Under the pieces are notes generated by a model. The model made no database searches. It was given only the letters and a program-made list of their open reading frames with translations, and was not told where the DNA came from. A program made the translations under genes and the position numbers. 64,000 nt of DNA from Streptomyces sp. NRRL WC-3618. GTDB lineage: Bacteria; Actinomycetota; Actinomycetes; Streptomycetales; Streptomycetaceae. The DNA lies in assembly GCF_001280005.1 (NCBI RefSeq), contig NZ_LGDW01000062.1, forward strand, positions 1 through 64,000, read 5' to 3'. Position 1 is the first letter of the stretch. Each line of letters opens with the position of its first letter. This document shows, piece after piece, positions 8,337 to 15,930 of this stretch.

Positions 8337-9863
8337 ATGACCGGCACCAGCAGGACCGGCGTTCTCATCGTGGGCAGCGGCATCATGGGATCGGTCGCGG
8401 CCCGGCTGCTGCGGGACGCCGATCCGACGCTGGACGTCACCATGGTCGAGGGCGGCCTGCCGATCGGATCGGCCCCCGGCCTGCATCTGCACGATCTCGA
8501 GGACCCGGCCCTGTGGTCGCGCTACAACGAACGGGTCGCCACCGGCATCCAGGGCCTGTACACGGGCGCCGAGGTGGTGCGCGACGTCGCGGACAGCATC
8601 ACCGGCCTGGCACCCGGCATGTTCCACGCGCTCGCCTTCGGCGAAGGCGCCGAGGCGATGCCGGCTGCCGCGCTCGCGTGGAACGCGGGCGGCATGGGCG
8701 TGCACTGGACCGCCGCGACCCCCTGGCCCGCCGAGGACGAGGTGTTCGACTTCGGCGACCCGGACCGCTGGGCGACGGATCTGGACACCGCGCGCCGCCT
8801 GCTCGCGGTCACGCCCGCCGCCATCGGCCCGACTCCGGTCGGACAGCGGGTACTTGAGGTACTGCGTCGGCGCTACGACCGTGTCGGACCGGACGACCGG
8901 CGGCCGCAGCCGATGCCGATGGCGGTCACCGCGACACCGGCGGGCCCCCTGCGGCGCACCGCTCCGGGCACGGTCTTCCCCCCGATCGCGGCGGGCGGGG
9001 ACCCGGCCTTCACGCTCCTGACCGGCACCCTCGCCACGTCCCTCGTCACCGAGGGCGGCCGGGTGACCGGCGCCCGGCTGCGTCGGGTGGCCGACGGCAC
9101 CGAGTCCGAACTCCTGGCGGAGGCCGTGCTGGTGTGCGCCGACGCCCTGCGCACCCCCCAACTGCTGTTCGCGTCCGGCATCCGGCCCCCGGCACTGGGA
9201 CGTCACCTCAACGAGCACGCCTTCATCAGCGCCCGTGTGCTGCTCGACCTCGACCGATTCGGCATCGGCCTCGACGCCCTGCCCCTGCCGCTGCCCGGCG
9301 AGTTCGCCACGGACTCGCTCTGGCTGCCGCAGAACGGAGCGGCCCAGCCGTTCCACGGCCAGATCATGAACCGCACGTACGTGGACGAGGCCGGCCGCCC
9401 CCTGGCGCACTCGGTGGGCCTGTCGCTGTACGCCCCCGTCGAGTCCCGTCCCGAGAACCGGCTCGTCTTCTCGGAGTCGGACACCGACCTGGCCGGGATG
9501 CCACGCTTCACCGTCGAGTTCGGCTACTCCCCCGCCGACCGCGCGCTGATCGACCGGGCACTGGACCAAGTCCGGTCGCTGGCCGGGGAGTTCGGCACCT
9601 TCGACCCCGACACCGAACTGGCCCTGCTGCCGCCCGGCTCGTCGTTGCACCAGACCGGCACCGTCCGGGCGGGCAGCGCCGACGACGGCACCAGTGTGTG
9701 CGACCCCGACGGCCGGGTGTGGGGCTTCGACAACCTGTACCTGGCGGGCAACGGTGTGATCCCCACCGCCATGGCCGCCAACGTCACGCTGGCCGGCGCG
9801 GTGACCGCCGTACGGGCCGCGCGTGCCGTCGCCGAACGCGTCACCATGCCTGCCGTGAGTTGA
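8337..9863 (+). CDS. GMC flavoprotein of the pyranose oxidase / glycoside 3-oxidase type
   Basis: A 508-residue FAD enzyme with the dinucleotide fold at the start (VLIVGSGIMGSVAARLL, Gly13, Gly15, Gly18). The segment GGMGVHWTAATPW (His123-Trp124-Thr125) matches the pyranose oxidase motif whose His carries the flavin in fungal enzymes. The C-terminal catalytic pair is visible as His438 (SLHQTGTVRAG) and Asn482 (AMAANVTLAG). Bacterial relatives, called glycoside 3-oxidase or C-glycoside 3-oxidase, oxidise C3 of the sugar in O- and C-glycosides so that the aglycone can then be eliminated. ATG 8337 has AGGAG 8 bases upstream. Without a signal peptide it acts inside the cell, fitting the importer. 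C2- versus C3-specificity cannot be decided from sequence. Confidence 0.8.
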   Translation: MTGTSRTGVLIVGSGIMGSVAARLLRDADPTLDVTMVEGGLPIGSAPGLHLHDLEDPALWSRYNERVATGIQGLYTGAEVVRDVADSITGLAPGMFHALAFGEGAEAMPAAALAWNAGGMGVHWTAATPWPAEDEVFDFGDPDRWATDLDTARRLLAVTPAAIGPTPVGQRVLEVLRRRYDRVGPDDRRPQPMPMAVTATPAGPLRRTAPGTVFPPIAAGGDPAFTLLTGTLATSLVTEGGRVTGARLRRVADGTESELLAEAVLVCADALRTPQLLFASGIRPPALGRHLNEHAFISARVLLDLDRFGIGLDALPLPLPGEFATDSLWLPQNGAAQPFHGQIMNRTYVDEAGRPLAHSVGLSLYAPVESRPENRLVFSESDTDLAGMPRFTVEFGYSPADRALIDRALDQVRSLAGEFGTFDPDTELALLPPGSSLHQTGTVRAGSADDGTSVCDPDGRVWGFDNLYLAGNGVIPTAMAANVTLAGAVTAVRAARAVAERVTMPAVS

Positions 9864-9878
9864 GAGGAATCCGGAACC

Positions 9879-10487
9879 GTGATCGACATCCCGAAGGAAT
9901 ACCGGGTCGCCCTGCCGCCCTGGATCGACGACGAACTCGCCGACGTACCCCCCGTCGTCCCCGACCGCGAGGACCGGATGCGCCTCGTGCACCGCCTCGC
10001 CGACCGCAACTGGCGTGAGGGTAACGGCGGCCCGTTCGCGGCGCTCGTCGCCGAGCAGGACACCGGCCGGATCATCTCGGTCGGCGTGAACGTCGTCCTC
10101 GCCTCGGGCGTCTCCAGCGCGCACGCCGAGGTCGTCGCGCTCGGCCTCGCACAGACGGCGACCGGCGGCTGGGATCTCGGCGGCGAGGGCCTGCCCGCAT
10201 CCGAGCTGGTCGTCAACTGGCGTCCGTGCGTGCAGTGTTACGGAGCGACGATGTGGTCCGGGGTGCGCGGGCTGGTGGTCGCGGGTGAGGGGCCGGAGCT
10301 GGAGGAGATCACGACCTTCGACGAGGGCCCGCTCGGCGCGGACTGGGCCGAGCAGTTCGAGGCACGCGGCATCACGGTCACGCGGGACGTGCTGCGGGAC
10401 GAGGCCCTCACCGTGTTCCGCGGCTACCGGGACGCCGTCGACGCAGGCGGGATCACCGTCTACAACGCGCGCGGAGGCACCGCATGA
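9879..10487 (+). CDS. Cytidine/deoxycytidylate-deaminase-fold zinc hydrolase
   Basis: A 202-residue protein with both zinc motifs of the CDA superfamily: His82-Ala83-Glu84 in SSAHAEVVALGLAQ and PC117VQC120 in NWRPCVQCYGATMWSG. It therefore probably deaminates an amino group on a ring or small amine. GTG 9879 follows GAGAGGA by about 11 bases. The gene lies 15 bases after the flavoprotein gene and overlaps the isomerase gene, so it belongs to the glycoside operon. Such a deaminase is an unusual partner for glycoside oxidation. The substrate might be an amino-heterocycle released from, or still attached to, the sugar; this is speculation. Confidence 0.75.
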   Translation: MIDIPKEYRVALPPWIDDELADVPPVVPDREDRMRLVHRLADRNWREGNGGPFAALVAEQDTGRIISVGVNVVLASGVSSAHAEVVALGLAQTATGGWDLGGEGLPASELVVNWRPCVQCYGATMWSGVRGLVVAGEGPELEEITTFDEGPLGADWAEQFEARGITVTRDVLRDEALTVFRGYRDAVDAGGITVYNARGGTA

Positions 10488-11422
10488 CACCGCCGGCACG
10501 GCGTTTCGCGACCGATGTCATCACCTTCTACCACCCCGACTTCTGGGGGCTGGACTCCGCCGACGCCCTGCGCGACTGGGCCTTCGCCGACCCCCAGGCC
10601 TTCTGGCTGCGGGTGATGGACGCGTCGGCGGAGGCCGGGATCACCGCCCTGGAGCTGACCTTCGCACCCGGCGACATCGACTCGGCTCTGCGCGCCTTCG
10701 GCGGTGCGGCCGCCTTCCGCCGCGAGCTGGCGGCCCGCGGCCTGTCCGTGGTGAGCGCCTTCGTCGCCGGCGCCGACGCCCCCGACTGGCGGCAGGACGG
10801 CGCCCTGCCCGCGATCGTCGCCGACGCCGAGCGACGCGCCGCCTTCCTCGCCGAGGTGGGAGCGGAACTGCTCGTCACCGGACTGCCGATGCGGACGACG
10901 TTCGGGACGCGCCCGCCCTTCTTCGTCGACGCCGCGTACCTGACGCGGATGGCCGACATCGCCCACGTGGTCGGCGAGGCCGTCTCCCGGTACGGCGTGA
11001 AGCTCGCCTTCCACACCGAGTCCAACAGCACCTTCTGGTACGAGCGGGACATCGACCTGTTCATGGCCCTGACCGATCCGCGCTACGTATGGCTGTGCCC
11101 CGACTCCTGCCACATCGCGCTCGGCGGGGGCGACCCGGTCGCGGTCGCGCGCCGTCACTCCCAGCGCATCGCGCTCGCGCACTGGAAGGACGCCGTCCGA
11201 CCGATCGACGTCGAACTCACCATCGACGAGACGGTCTTCGCCCAGCAACAGCCCTACATGACCGAGCTGGGCACCGGCATCGTGGACTGGCGGGCGTGGG
11301 CCGACGCGATGTCCGGTACGCCCGGCGCCGGCATCGTCCTCGTTGAACTGGACGAGGCGGCCGACCCCGTCGCCGCACTGCGGGCGGGAAGAGCCGTCGT
11401 GGAGGCGGCGACGCAACCGTGA
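10484..11422 (+). CDS. Sugar phosphate isomerase/epimerase-family TIM-barrel protein
   Basis: A 312-residue xylose-isomerase-like TIM barrel. Metal-ligand-bearing strands are visible as LELTFAPGDID, then LAFHTESNSTF, VWLCPDSCHIALGG and IALAHWKDA. ATG 10484 overlaps the deaminase stop (ATGA). Members of this family act as isomerases, epimerases or 3-keto-sugar-processing enzymes. In known C-glycoside degradation (the CarA/CarC and DgpA-C type pathways) a protein of this fold catalyses the C-C cleavage after C3 oxidation, together with a small second subunit. No obvious small subunit is encoded here, so ring isomerisation or O-glycoside elimination is equally possible. It is the last gene of the locus. 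Confidence 0.75.
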   Translation: MTPPARRFATDVITFYHPDFWGLDSADALRDWAFADPQAFWLRVMDASAEAGITALELTFAPGDIDSALRAFGGAAAFRRELAARGLSVVSAFVAGADAPDWRQDGALPAIVADAERRAAFLAEVGAELLVTGLPMRTTFGTRPPFFVDAAYLTRMADIAHVVGEAVSRYGVKLAFHTESNSTFWYERDIDLFMALTDPRYVWLCPDSCHIALGGGDPVAVARRHSQRIALAHWKDAVRPIDVELTIDETVFAQQQPYMTELGTGIVDWRAWADAMSGTPGAGIVLVELDEAADPVAALRAGRAVVEAATQP

Positions 11423-11450
11423 GCCGTTCCGCACCCCTCCCACGCACATG

Positions 11451-11468
11451 TGCAACCAACGGGTTGCA
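11451..11468. promoter_or_regulatory. Operator-like palindrome 1 (TGCAAC-N6-GTTGCA)
   Basis: TGCAACCAACGGGTTGCA has perfect TGCAACC/GGTTGCA arms with a 4-base centre. It is the first of two sites with the same TGCAAC-N6-GTTGCA pattern ahead of the SRPBCC-ArsR-VOC operon. The ArsR protein of that operon is the natural candidate to bind. Confidence 0.6.
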
Positions 11469-11481
11469 TGAGGACTGGCAA

Positions 11482-11503
11482 CGTGCAACTATTTGGTTGC
11501 ACG
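11482..11503. promoter_or_regulatory. Operator-like palindrome 2 (CGTGCAAC-N6-GTTGCACG)
   Basis: A perfect 8+8 inverted repeat around TATTTG, 31 bases downstream of the first palindrome centre to centre, close to three helical turns. It ends about 40 bases before the SRPBCC start, where a repressor would block a promoter. Confidence 0.65.
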
Positions 11504-11542
11504 GAATGCCGGCACTTCAAGGACACTTCAAGGAGTCTCCTC

Positions 11543-12007
11543 ATGAGCGAAGACAGAGAAAACAGGGAAGACAGCATCGAGCGCGACACCCTGATCGACG
11601 CCCCGGTCGCGCGTGTCTGGTCGCTGGTGTCCGCACCCGGCTTCTGGGTGGCCGACGCGGAGAGCATCAAGGGCACCACCGCCGTCGAGGGCGAGTCGAT
11701 GGTGGCCAGGAACCCGGAGCACGGCGACTTCCCGGTGCTCGTGGTGAAGGTCGAGCCGCAGTCGTACCTCGCGTACCGCTGGGCCCCCGCCACCCCCGGT
11801 GACGAGCTGACCGAGAGCAACAGCACCCTCGTGGAGTTCACCCTGTCCGCCGAGGGCGACAAGACCCGCCTCACCGTGGTCGAGAGCGGCTTCGCCGCGC
11901 TGGCCGTGTCCGAGGAGGTGCGCGCCAAGACGGTCCAGGACCTGTCCCAGGGCTGGCCGCAGGTCCTCGACGCGACGAAGAAGCGCGTCGAAGAGTCAAC
12001 CGTGTGA
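11543..12007 (+). CDS. SRPBCC / AHSA1-domain protein
   Basis: A 154-residue START-like helix-grip protein. The typical opening IERDTLIDAPVARVWSLVSA and the C-terminal helix (KTVQDLSQGWPQVLDATKKR) are both present. Such proteins bind hydrophobic ligands or act as stress-linked chaperone cofactors; the ligand is unknown. ATG 11543 has AAGGAG about 8 bases upstream. It is followed with a four-base overlap by an ArsR regulator and then a VOC protein, a common actinobacterial trio. Two palindromes upstream suggest repression by the ArsR protein. Confidence 0.85.
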   Translation: MSEDRENREDSIERDTLIDAPVARVWSLVSAPGFWVADAESIKGTTAVEGESMVARNPEHGDFPVLVVKVEPQSYLAYRWAPATPGDELTESNSTLVEFTLSAEGDKTRLTVVESGFAALAVSEEVRAKTVQDLSQGWPQVLDATKKRVEESTV

Positions 12008-12459
12008 GCACGGAACCCGACGGCGCGGCCGAGGAGGTCGGCAGCGTTCTCGCCGCGCTCGCCGACCCCACCCGCCGCCGACTGCTCGACCTCCTCGCCG
12101 TACGGGGCGAGGCCACCGCGACGACGCTCGCCGAGCAGCTCCCCGTCTCCCGACAGGCGATCGTCAAACACCTCGCCGTCCTGGACGCCGCCGGACTCGT
12201 CGTCGGCAGCCGGGTCGGACGCGAGATGAGGTACTCACTCCGGTCCGCCGGCCTGGACGCCACCACGCAGTGGATGTCCGCGCTCGCGGCCGACTGGGAC
12301 CGCAGGCTGGCGGCGATCAAGCGCGCAGCCGAGACAGCCGAGGCAGCCGAGGCACCGGAACGCGATTCCCCACACAACGAACACAACGAACACGACCAAC
12401 ACGACCAACACGACCAACACGACCAACACGACCAACACAACGAGGGAGATGCGACATGA
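12004..12459 (+). CDS. ArsR-family winged-helix repressor
   Basis: A 151-residue regulator with a canonical ArsR fold (LAALADPTRRRLLDLLAVRG, then LAEQLPVSRQAIVKHLAVLD). It has no conserved metal-binding cysteine pair, so it probably senses something other than arsenite or similar ions. GTG 12004 overlaps the SRPBCC stop. The C-terminus is a strange His/Asn/Glu then His/Asp/Gln repeat (His-Asp-Gln five times) encoded by a 9-bp tandem array, absent from typical relatives of about 115 residues. The His-rich tail could bind metal but may be neutral. Probable autorepressor through the two upstream palindromes. Confidence 0.88.
   Translation: MSTEPDGAAEEVGSVLAALADPTRRRLLDLLAVRGEATATTLAEQLPVSRQAIVKHLAVLDAAGLVVGSRVGREMRYSLRSAGLDATTQWMSALAADWDRRLAAIKRAAETAEAAEAPERDSPHNEHNEHDQHDQHDQHDQHDQHNEGDAT
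12373..12444. repeat. Eight tandem 9-bp units at the 3' end of the arsR-like gene
   Basis: Units are CACAACGAA twice, CACGACCAA five times and CACAACGAG once. They encode (His-Asn-Glu)2-(His-Asp-Gln)5-His-Asn-Glu. Unit length keeps frame, and the five identical central units suggest recent slippage expansion. Confidence 0.92.
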
Positions 12460-12806
12460 CGACACTGAAGCCGGGAAGCATGCTGCTCGGCACGACCCGT
12501 CCCGCCGAGCTGCGCGCCTGGTACGTCAAGGCCCTGGCGCCCGAGTTCACCGGCGAGGGCCCGATCGATCTGGGCGGCTTCCTGCTGGTCATCGACGGGC
12601 GCGACGACGTCCAGGCGAAGAACAACGAACCGGGTCGCACGATCATCAACTTCCACGTCGACGACTTCGACGCCACCGAGGCCCAGCTGAACGCGGCCGG
12701 TGTGGAGTGGGTGTCGGTCGAGGACCGGGCGAAGGGCAGGTTCGGCACGTTCGCCGACCCCGACGGGAACTACCTCCAGATCATCGAGTGGAAGAAGGAC
12801 GCCTGA
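12456..12806 (+). CDS. VOC (glyoxalase/bleomycin-resistance fold) protein
   Basis: A 116-residue vicinal-oxygen-chelate protein. The second beta-alpha-beta module ends in FADPDGNYLQIIEW, carrying the usual metal-ligand Glu, and the first module contains FLLVIDGRDDVQAK. It could be a small-molecule isomerase, dioxygenase-like protein or binding protein; nothing fixes the substrate. ATG 12456 overlaps the ArsR stop and has GAGGGAG upstream. Third gene of the SRPBCC-ArsR-VOC operon. Confidence 0.85.
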   Translation: MTTLKPGSMLLGTTRPAELRAWYVKALAPEFTGEGPIDLGGFLLVIDGRDDVQAKNNEPGRTIINFHVDDFDATEAQLNAAGVEWVSVEDRAKGRFGTFADPDGNYLQIIEWKKDA

Positions 12807-12934
12807 GACCGGACACCTGAGACCGGGACGCCCTTCGGCCGGACCCGCCTCCGATCTGCGTACCGCCCCCGACCCGAGGACAATGGGCCCCGTCGGTCAG
12901 ACATCGCCCGCACCCCCGAAAGGTGGCGATCACC

Positions 12935-13330
12935 ATGACTGAGCACCCGCACACAGTCCTGATCCGCAGGGGCTTCGAGGCCTTCTCGCGCGGTGACATG
13001 GACACACTGCGCGCCCTGATGGCGTCCGACGCCACGCAACACGTACCCGGAAGTCATCCCCTCGCCGGGGACTTCAAGGGGCAGGACGCGATCATCGACA
13101 TGTACCGTCGGCTCGGCGAGGAGACGGCCGGGACCCTGCGTGTCGCGCTGACGAGCTGCCTCGTCGACGGCCGGGGGCACGTGGTCGGCGTGTACCGTTT
13201 CACCGCCGAGCGCCAGGGCCGGCGGATGGACGAACCGGGCGCCATCTTCTTCCGGATCGTCGGAGACAAGATCACCGACCTGGACCAGTGCGTCGAGGAC
13301 ATCGACCGCAGCAACGAGTTCTGGGCCTGA
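12935..13330 (+). CDS. NTF2-like (SnoaL-type) protein
   Basis: A 131-residue cone-fold protein (LIRRGFEAFSRGDMDTLRAL, then GQDAIIDMYRRLGEETAGTL and PGAIFFRIVGDKITDLDQC). The family includes polyketide cyclases and isomerases as well as pure binding proteins, and the catalytic role here is unknown. ATG 12935 is chosen because AAAGGTGG lies about 9 bases upstream; GTG 12923 is in frame but has no site. It is 128 bases from the VOC gene and is probably transcribed separately. Confidence 0.75.
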   Translation: MTEHPHTVLIRRGFEAFSRGDMDTLRALMASDATQHVPGSHPLAGDFKGQDAIIDMYRRLGEETAGTLRVALTSCLVDGRGHVVGVYRFTAERQGRRMDEPGAIFFRIVGDKITDLDQCVEDIDRSNEFWA

Positions 13331-13375
13331 CCCACCCGCCTCCGGCGTTCGTCCGGAACAACCGGCCCGTACCGG

Positions 13376-13783
13376 TCAGGCCGGTGCGGGCCGGTCGTAC
13401 CAGGCGAGCGCCGCGATCCGCCAGCCCTCCGGGGTGCGGACGAACTGGATGGTCTTGGTCCCGTCCCCTTCGAACGGTTCGCCGTCGAGGATCCCGGACT
13501 TGCGGTACTCGCAGAACCGCGACGCGATGTCGCCCGCGATCTCCGTCCGTTCGGCTGTCTCCCATTCGGAGAACTCGACCAGTCGGCCCTCGCTCAGCAG
13601 CTGCCGACGCGGCTCGATGAACTCGTCCACGGTGTAGACCGTGAACTCCGGTCCGGTCTTCACGATCACGCCGTCCGGCAGCACCAGCCGGCGGATCCGG
13701 GCCACGTCGGCGGCCTTGCCGCCCCGGTTGTCGAAGGCCGCGAACAACTCGGCGGCCAGCACGTCGATCTCGGTCCTGGACAT
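13376..13783 (-). CDS. NTF2-like DUF4440-type protein
   Basis: A 135-residue cone-fold protein convergent with the preceding one. It has ELFAAFDNRGGKAADVARIR at the start and FVRTPEGWRIAALAWYDRP at the end, the usual DUF4440 close. Stop codons of the two genes are about 45 bases apart. Start ATG 13783. Function unknown; the pairing with a second NTF2-fold gene may be chance. Confidence 0.7.
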   Translation of the reverse strand: MSRTEIDVLAAELFAAFDNRGGKAADVARIRRLVLPDGVIVKTGPEFTVYTVDEFIEPRRQLLSEGRLVEFSEWETAERTEIAGDIASRFCEYRKSGILDGEPFEGDGTKTIQFVRTPEGWRIAALAWYDRPAPA

Positions 13784-13914
13784 GCCGTGACGTTAACAGC
13801 GGAGGGCTTGAGGAACACCTCGCCCGGGTCCTACCCTCGTGACAGCGATATCCCTGACTGAGTCAACTGTCCGCAGCCAGCAGTCCGCAGTCCGCCGTCG
13901 CCCACGAGGTGGTC

Positions 13915-14862
13915 ATGACCGTCCAGGACATCCGCTCCTTCAACCGCTTCTACACGAACGTCATCGGCGCCCTCGACTACAGCACCCACCTCTACGCCCC
14001 CTACACCCTCACCGAGGCCCGCGTCCTCTACGAGCTCGCGCACTCCACCCGTACCGACGCCGCCGACATCCGCGCCGAACTCTCCCTGGACGCCGGGTAC
14101 TTGAGCCGTATCCTCAACAAGTTCGAGCAGGACGAGCTGATCGAGCGGGCACCCTCCGACCGTGATCCCCGACGGCGGCGCGTCACGCTCACCGGGCGCG
14201 GGCGGGAGACCGCCAACCTGCTGAACGAGCGGTCCACGGAGGCCATCGCCACCCTGCTGGCCACCGTGCCCGCCGCCGACCGGCCCCGGCTCACGGAGGC
14301 GCTGCACACGGTCCGTTCGCTTCTCTCCGACGGCCGGCCGCCGCGCCGCGAGGACGTCGTCCTGCGTGAGCCCGACCCCGGCGACCTCGGCTGGATCGTG
14401 CAGCGCAACGCGGCGCTGTACGCGGCCGAGTACGGCTTCAACACCGACTACGAGGGGCTGGTCGCCCGTATCGTCGCCGACTTCGCCGAGGACCACGACC
14501 CGCATCTCGAACGGGTGTGGATCGCCGAGCTGGACGGTCGGCCGGTCGGCTGCGTGATGTGCGTACGGGACGAGGCACCCGGCACGGCCCGGCTGCGGCT
14601 GCTGCTCGTCGAACCGGAGGCGCGCGGGCTCGGTATCGGTGACCGGCTCGTCGCGTCCGTCGTCGGCTTCGCCCGCGAGGTCGGCTACCGCGAACTCGTC
14701 CTGTGGACCAACGACGTACTCACCGCCGCCCGCCGCGTCTACCTGCGCCACGGCTTCGTCCTCGCCGCCGAGAAGCCGCACCGCTCGTTCGGCAGGGATC
14801 TGACCGGCCAGGACTGGCGACTGGATCTGCACGCGGCGGCGGACAGGTGGGGTGACGGGTAG
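13915..14862 (+). CDS. MarR regulator fused to a GNAT acetyltransferase
   Basis: A 315-residue two-domain protein. Residues 1-140 form a MarR winged helix (LTEARVLYELAHSTRTDAAD, then LDAGYLSRILNKFEQDELIE and DRDPRRRRVTLTGRG). Residues 145-300 form a GNAT domain with the acetyl-CoA loop (LRLLLVEPEARGLGIGDRLV) and the C-terminal FVLAAEKPHRSFG. ATG 13915 follows GAGG by 5 bases; GTG 13909 is an alternative. The fusion is known in bacteria, where the acetyltransferase may modify a small molecule sensed by the MarR half. Target genes are unknown; the isomerase/epimerase gene 11 bases downstream is the obvious partner. Confidence 0.85.
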   Translation: MTVQDIRSFNRFYTNVIGALDYSTHLYAPYTLTEARVLYELAHSTRTDAADIRAELSLDAGYLSRILNKFEQDELIERAPSDRDPRRRRVTLTGRGRETANLLNERSTEAIATLLATVPAADRPRLTEALHTVRSLLSDGRPPRREDVVLREPDPGDLGWIVQRNAALYAAEYGFNTDYEGLVARIVADFAEDHDPHLERVWIAELDGRPVGCVMCVRDEAPGTARLRLLLVEPEARGLGIGDRLVASVVGFAREVGYRELVLWTNDVLTAARRVYLRHGFVLAAEKPHRSFGRDLTGQDWRLDLHAAADRWGDG

Positions 14863-14873
14863 GGTCCGTGAAC

Positions 14874-15686
14874 ATGAAACTGGCGTTCTCCACCCTCGGC
14901 GTTCCCGGTCTCCCGCTCACCGAAGTCCTGCGGCTCGCGACCACCCACGGCTACCACGGCGTCGAACTGCGCACGCACCCCGAAGAACCCGTCCACCTCG
15001 ATCTCCGGCCCGCCGAACGAGCCGATGTGGCCGCCGAGTTCAAGGCGTCCGGCGTCGAGCTCCTCGGCCTCGCCGGGTACGTCCGGGTCGCGGCCCCCGG
15101 CGACGACGAACCCGTGCTCACCGAACTCCGCGCACTCCTCGACCTGGCCCGCGACCTGGGCGCCCCCTTCGTCCGTGTTTTCCCGGGAGGATCCCCGGGC
15201 GGCGCCGCCGACCAGAGCCCCGAGGAGGCCGACGCGACGGCGGCCCGGAGGCTCGGGACGGCCGCCGAGTACGCGGCCGACCTCGGCGTACGCATCCTCC
15301 TCGAGACCCACGACTCGCATCGCACGGGCGCCGACGCGATCCGCATCCTGGGCCCGGTCGGCCACCGTCAGGTGGGCGCGCTGTGGGACGTCATGCACAC
15401 CTGGCTCGGCGGCGAACAGCCGTCGGAGAGCTACGCGGCGCTCTCCCCGCACCTGGGATACGTACAGGTCAAGGACATCGCCTCGGCCGACGACACCACC
15501 CCGCTGGCACTGGGCGCCGGCGTCCTGCCGCTCGCCGAGTGCGTCGAGGTCCTCTCCCGGCACAACTGGGACGGCTGGCTGTGCTGGGAGTACGAGAAGC
15601 GGTGGTACGAGGCCGCCGCCCCCCTGGCGGACCTGCTGGACGCCGGCCGCGAGCACCTCGCGCGGCTGCTCACCGAGTCGGCCTGA
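14874..15686 (+). CDS. Sugar phosphate isomerase/epimerase-family TIM-barrel protein
   Basis: A 270-residue xylose-isomerase-like barrel with ligand-bearing strands YHGVELRTHPEEPVHLD, then IRILLETHDSHRTGADAIRI, GALWDVMHTWLGG and GYVQVKDIASADD. These carry the Glu-Asp-His set that binds a divalent metal. ATG 14874 follows AGGG by 9 bases; GTG 14868 is too close. It probably isomerises or epimerises a sugar or cyclitol. It is distinct in sequence from the isomerase at 10484. It follows the MarR-GNAT gene by 11 bases and is probably co-transcribed with it. Confidence 0.8.
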   Translation: MKLAFSTLGVPGLPLTEVLRLATTHGYHGVELRTHPEEPVHLDLRPAERADVAAEFKASGVELLGLAGYVRVAAPGDDEPVLTELRALLDLARDLGAPFVRVFPGGSPGGAADQSPEEADATAARRLGTAAEYAADLGVRILLETHDSHRTGADAIRILGPVGHRQVGALWDVMHTWLGGEQPSESYAALSPHLGYVQVKDIASADDTTPLALGAGVLPLAECVEVLSRHNWDGWLCWEYEKRWYEAAAPLADLLDAGREHLARLLTESA

Positions 15687-15728
15687 ACCCTGAACCCTGA
15701 ACCCGGTGGCTCTGAGATCCTTCTCCTC

Positions 15729-15917
15729 ATGACCACCCCGCCGGACGGCTTGCCCGTCTACCGCGTCCTGACCGGTCCGGACGACCCGGCGTTCTGCCAC
15801 CGGGTGAGCGAGGCGCTCGCTCTGGGCTACGGGCTGCACGGCGGCCCCGCCGTCACCTTCGACGGCGAGAACGTCATCGTCGCCCAGGCGCTGCTCTGGC
15901 CGACAGCGCCCCGGTAG
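15729..15917 (+). CDS. DUF1737 domain small protein
   Basis: A 62-residue protein. LPVYRVLTGPDDPAFCHRVS, then EALALGYGLHGGPAVTFDGE and VIVAQALLWP match the DUF1737 pattern (Y-x-V-L-T-G, GY-x-LHG-x-P, V-x-QAL-W). Function unknown. It ends 13 bases from the convergent aroA stop and starts 42 bases after the isomerase gene. Confidence 0.8.
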   Translation: MTTPPDGLPVYRVLTGPDDPAFCHRVSEALALGYGLHGGPAVTFDGENVIVAQALLWPTAPR

Positions 15918-15930
15918 ACCCGGTCACCGG

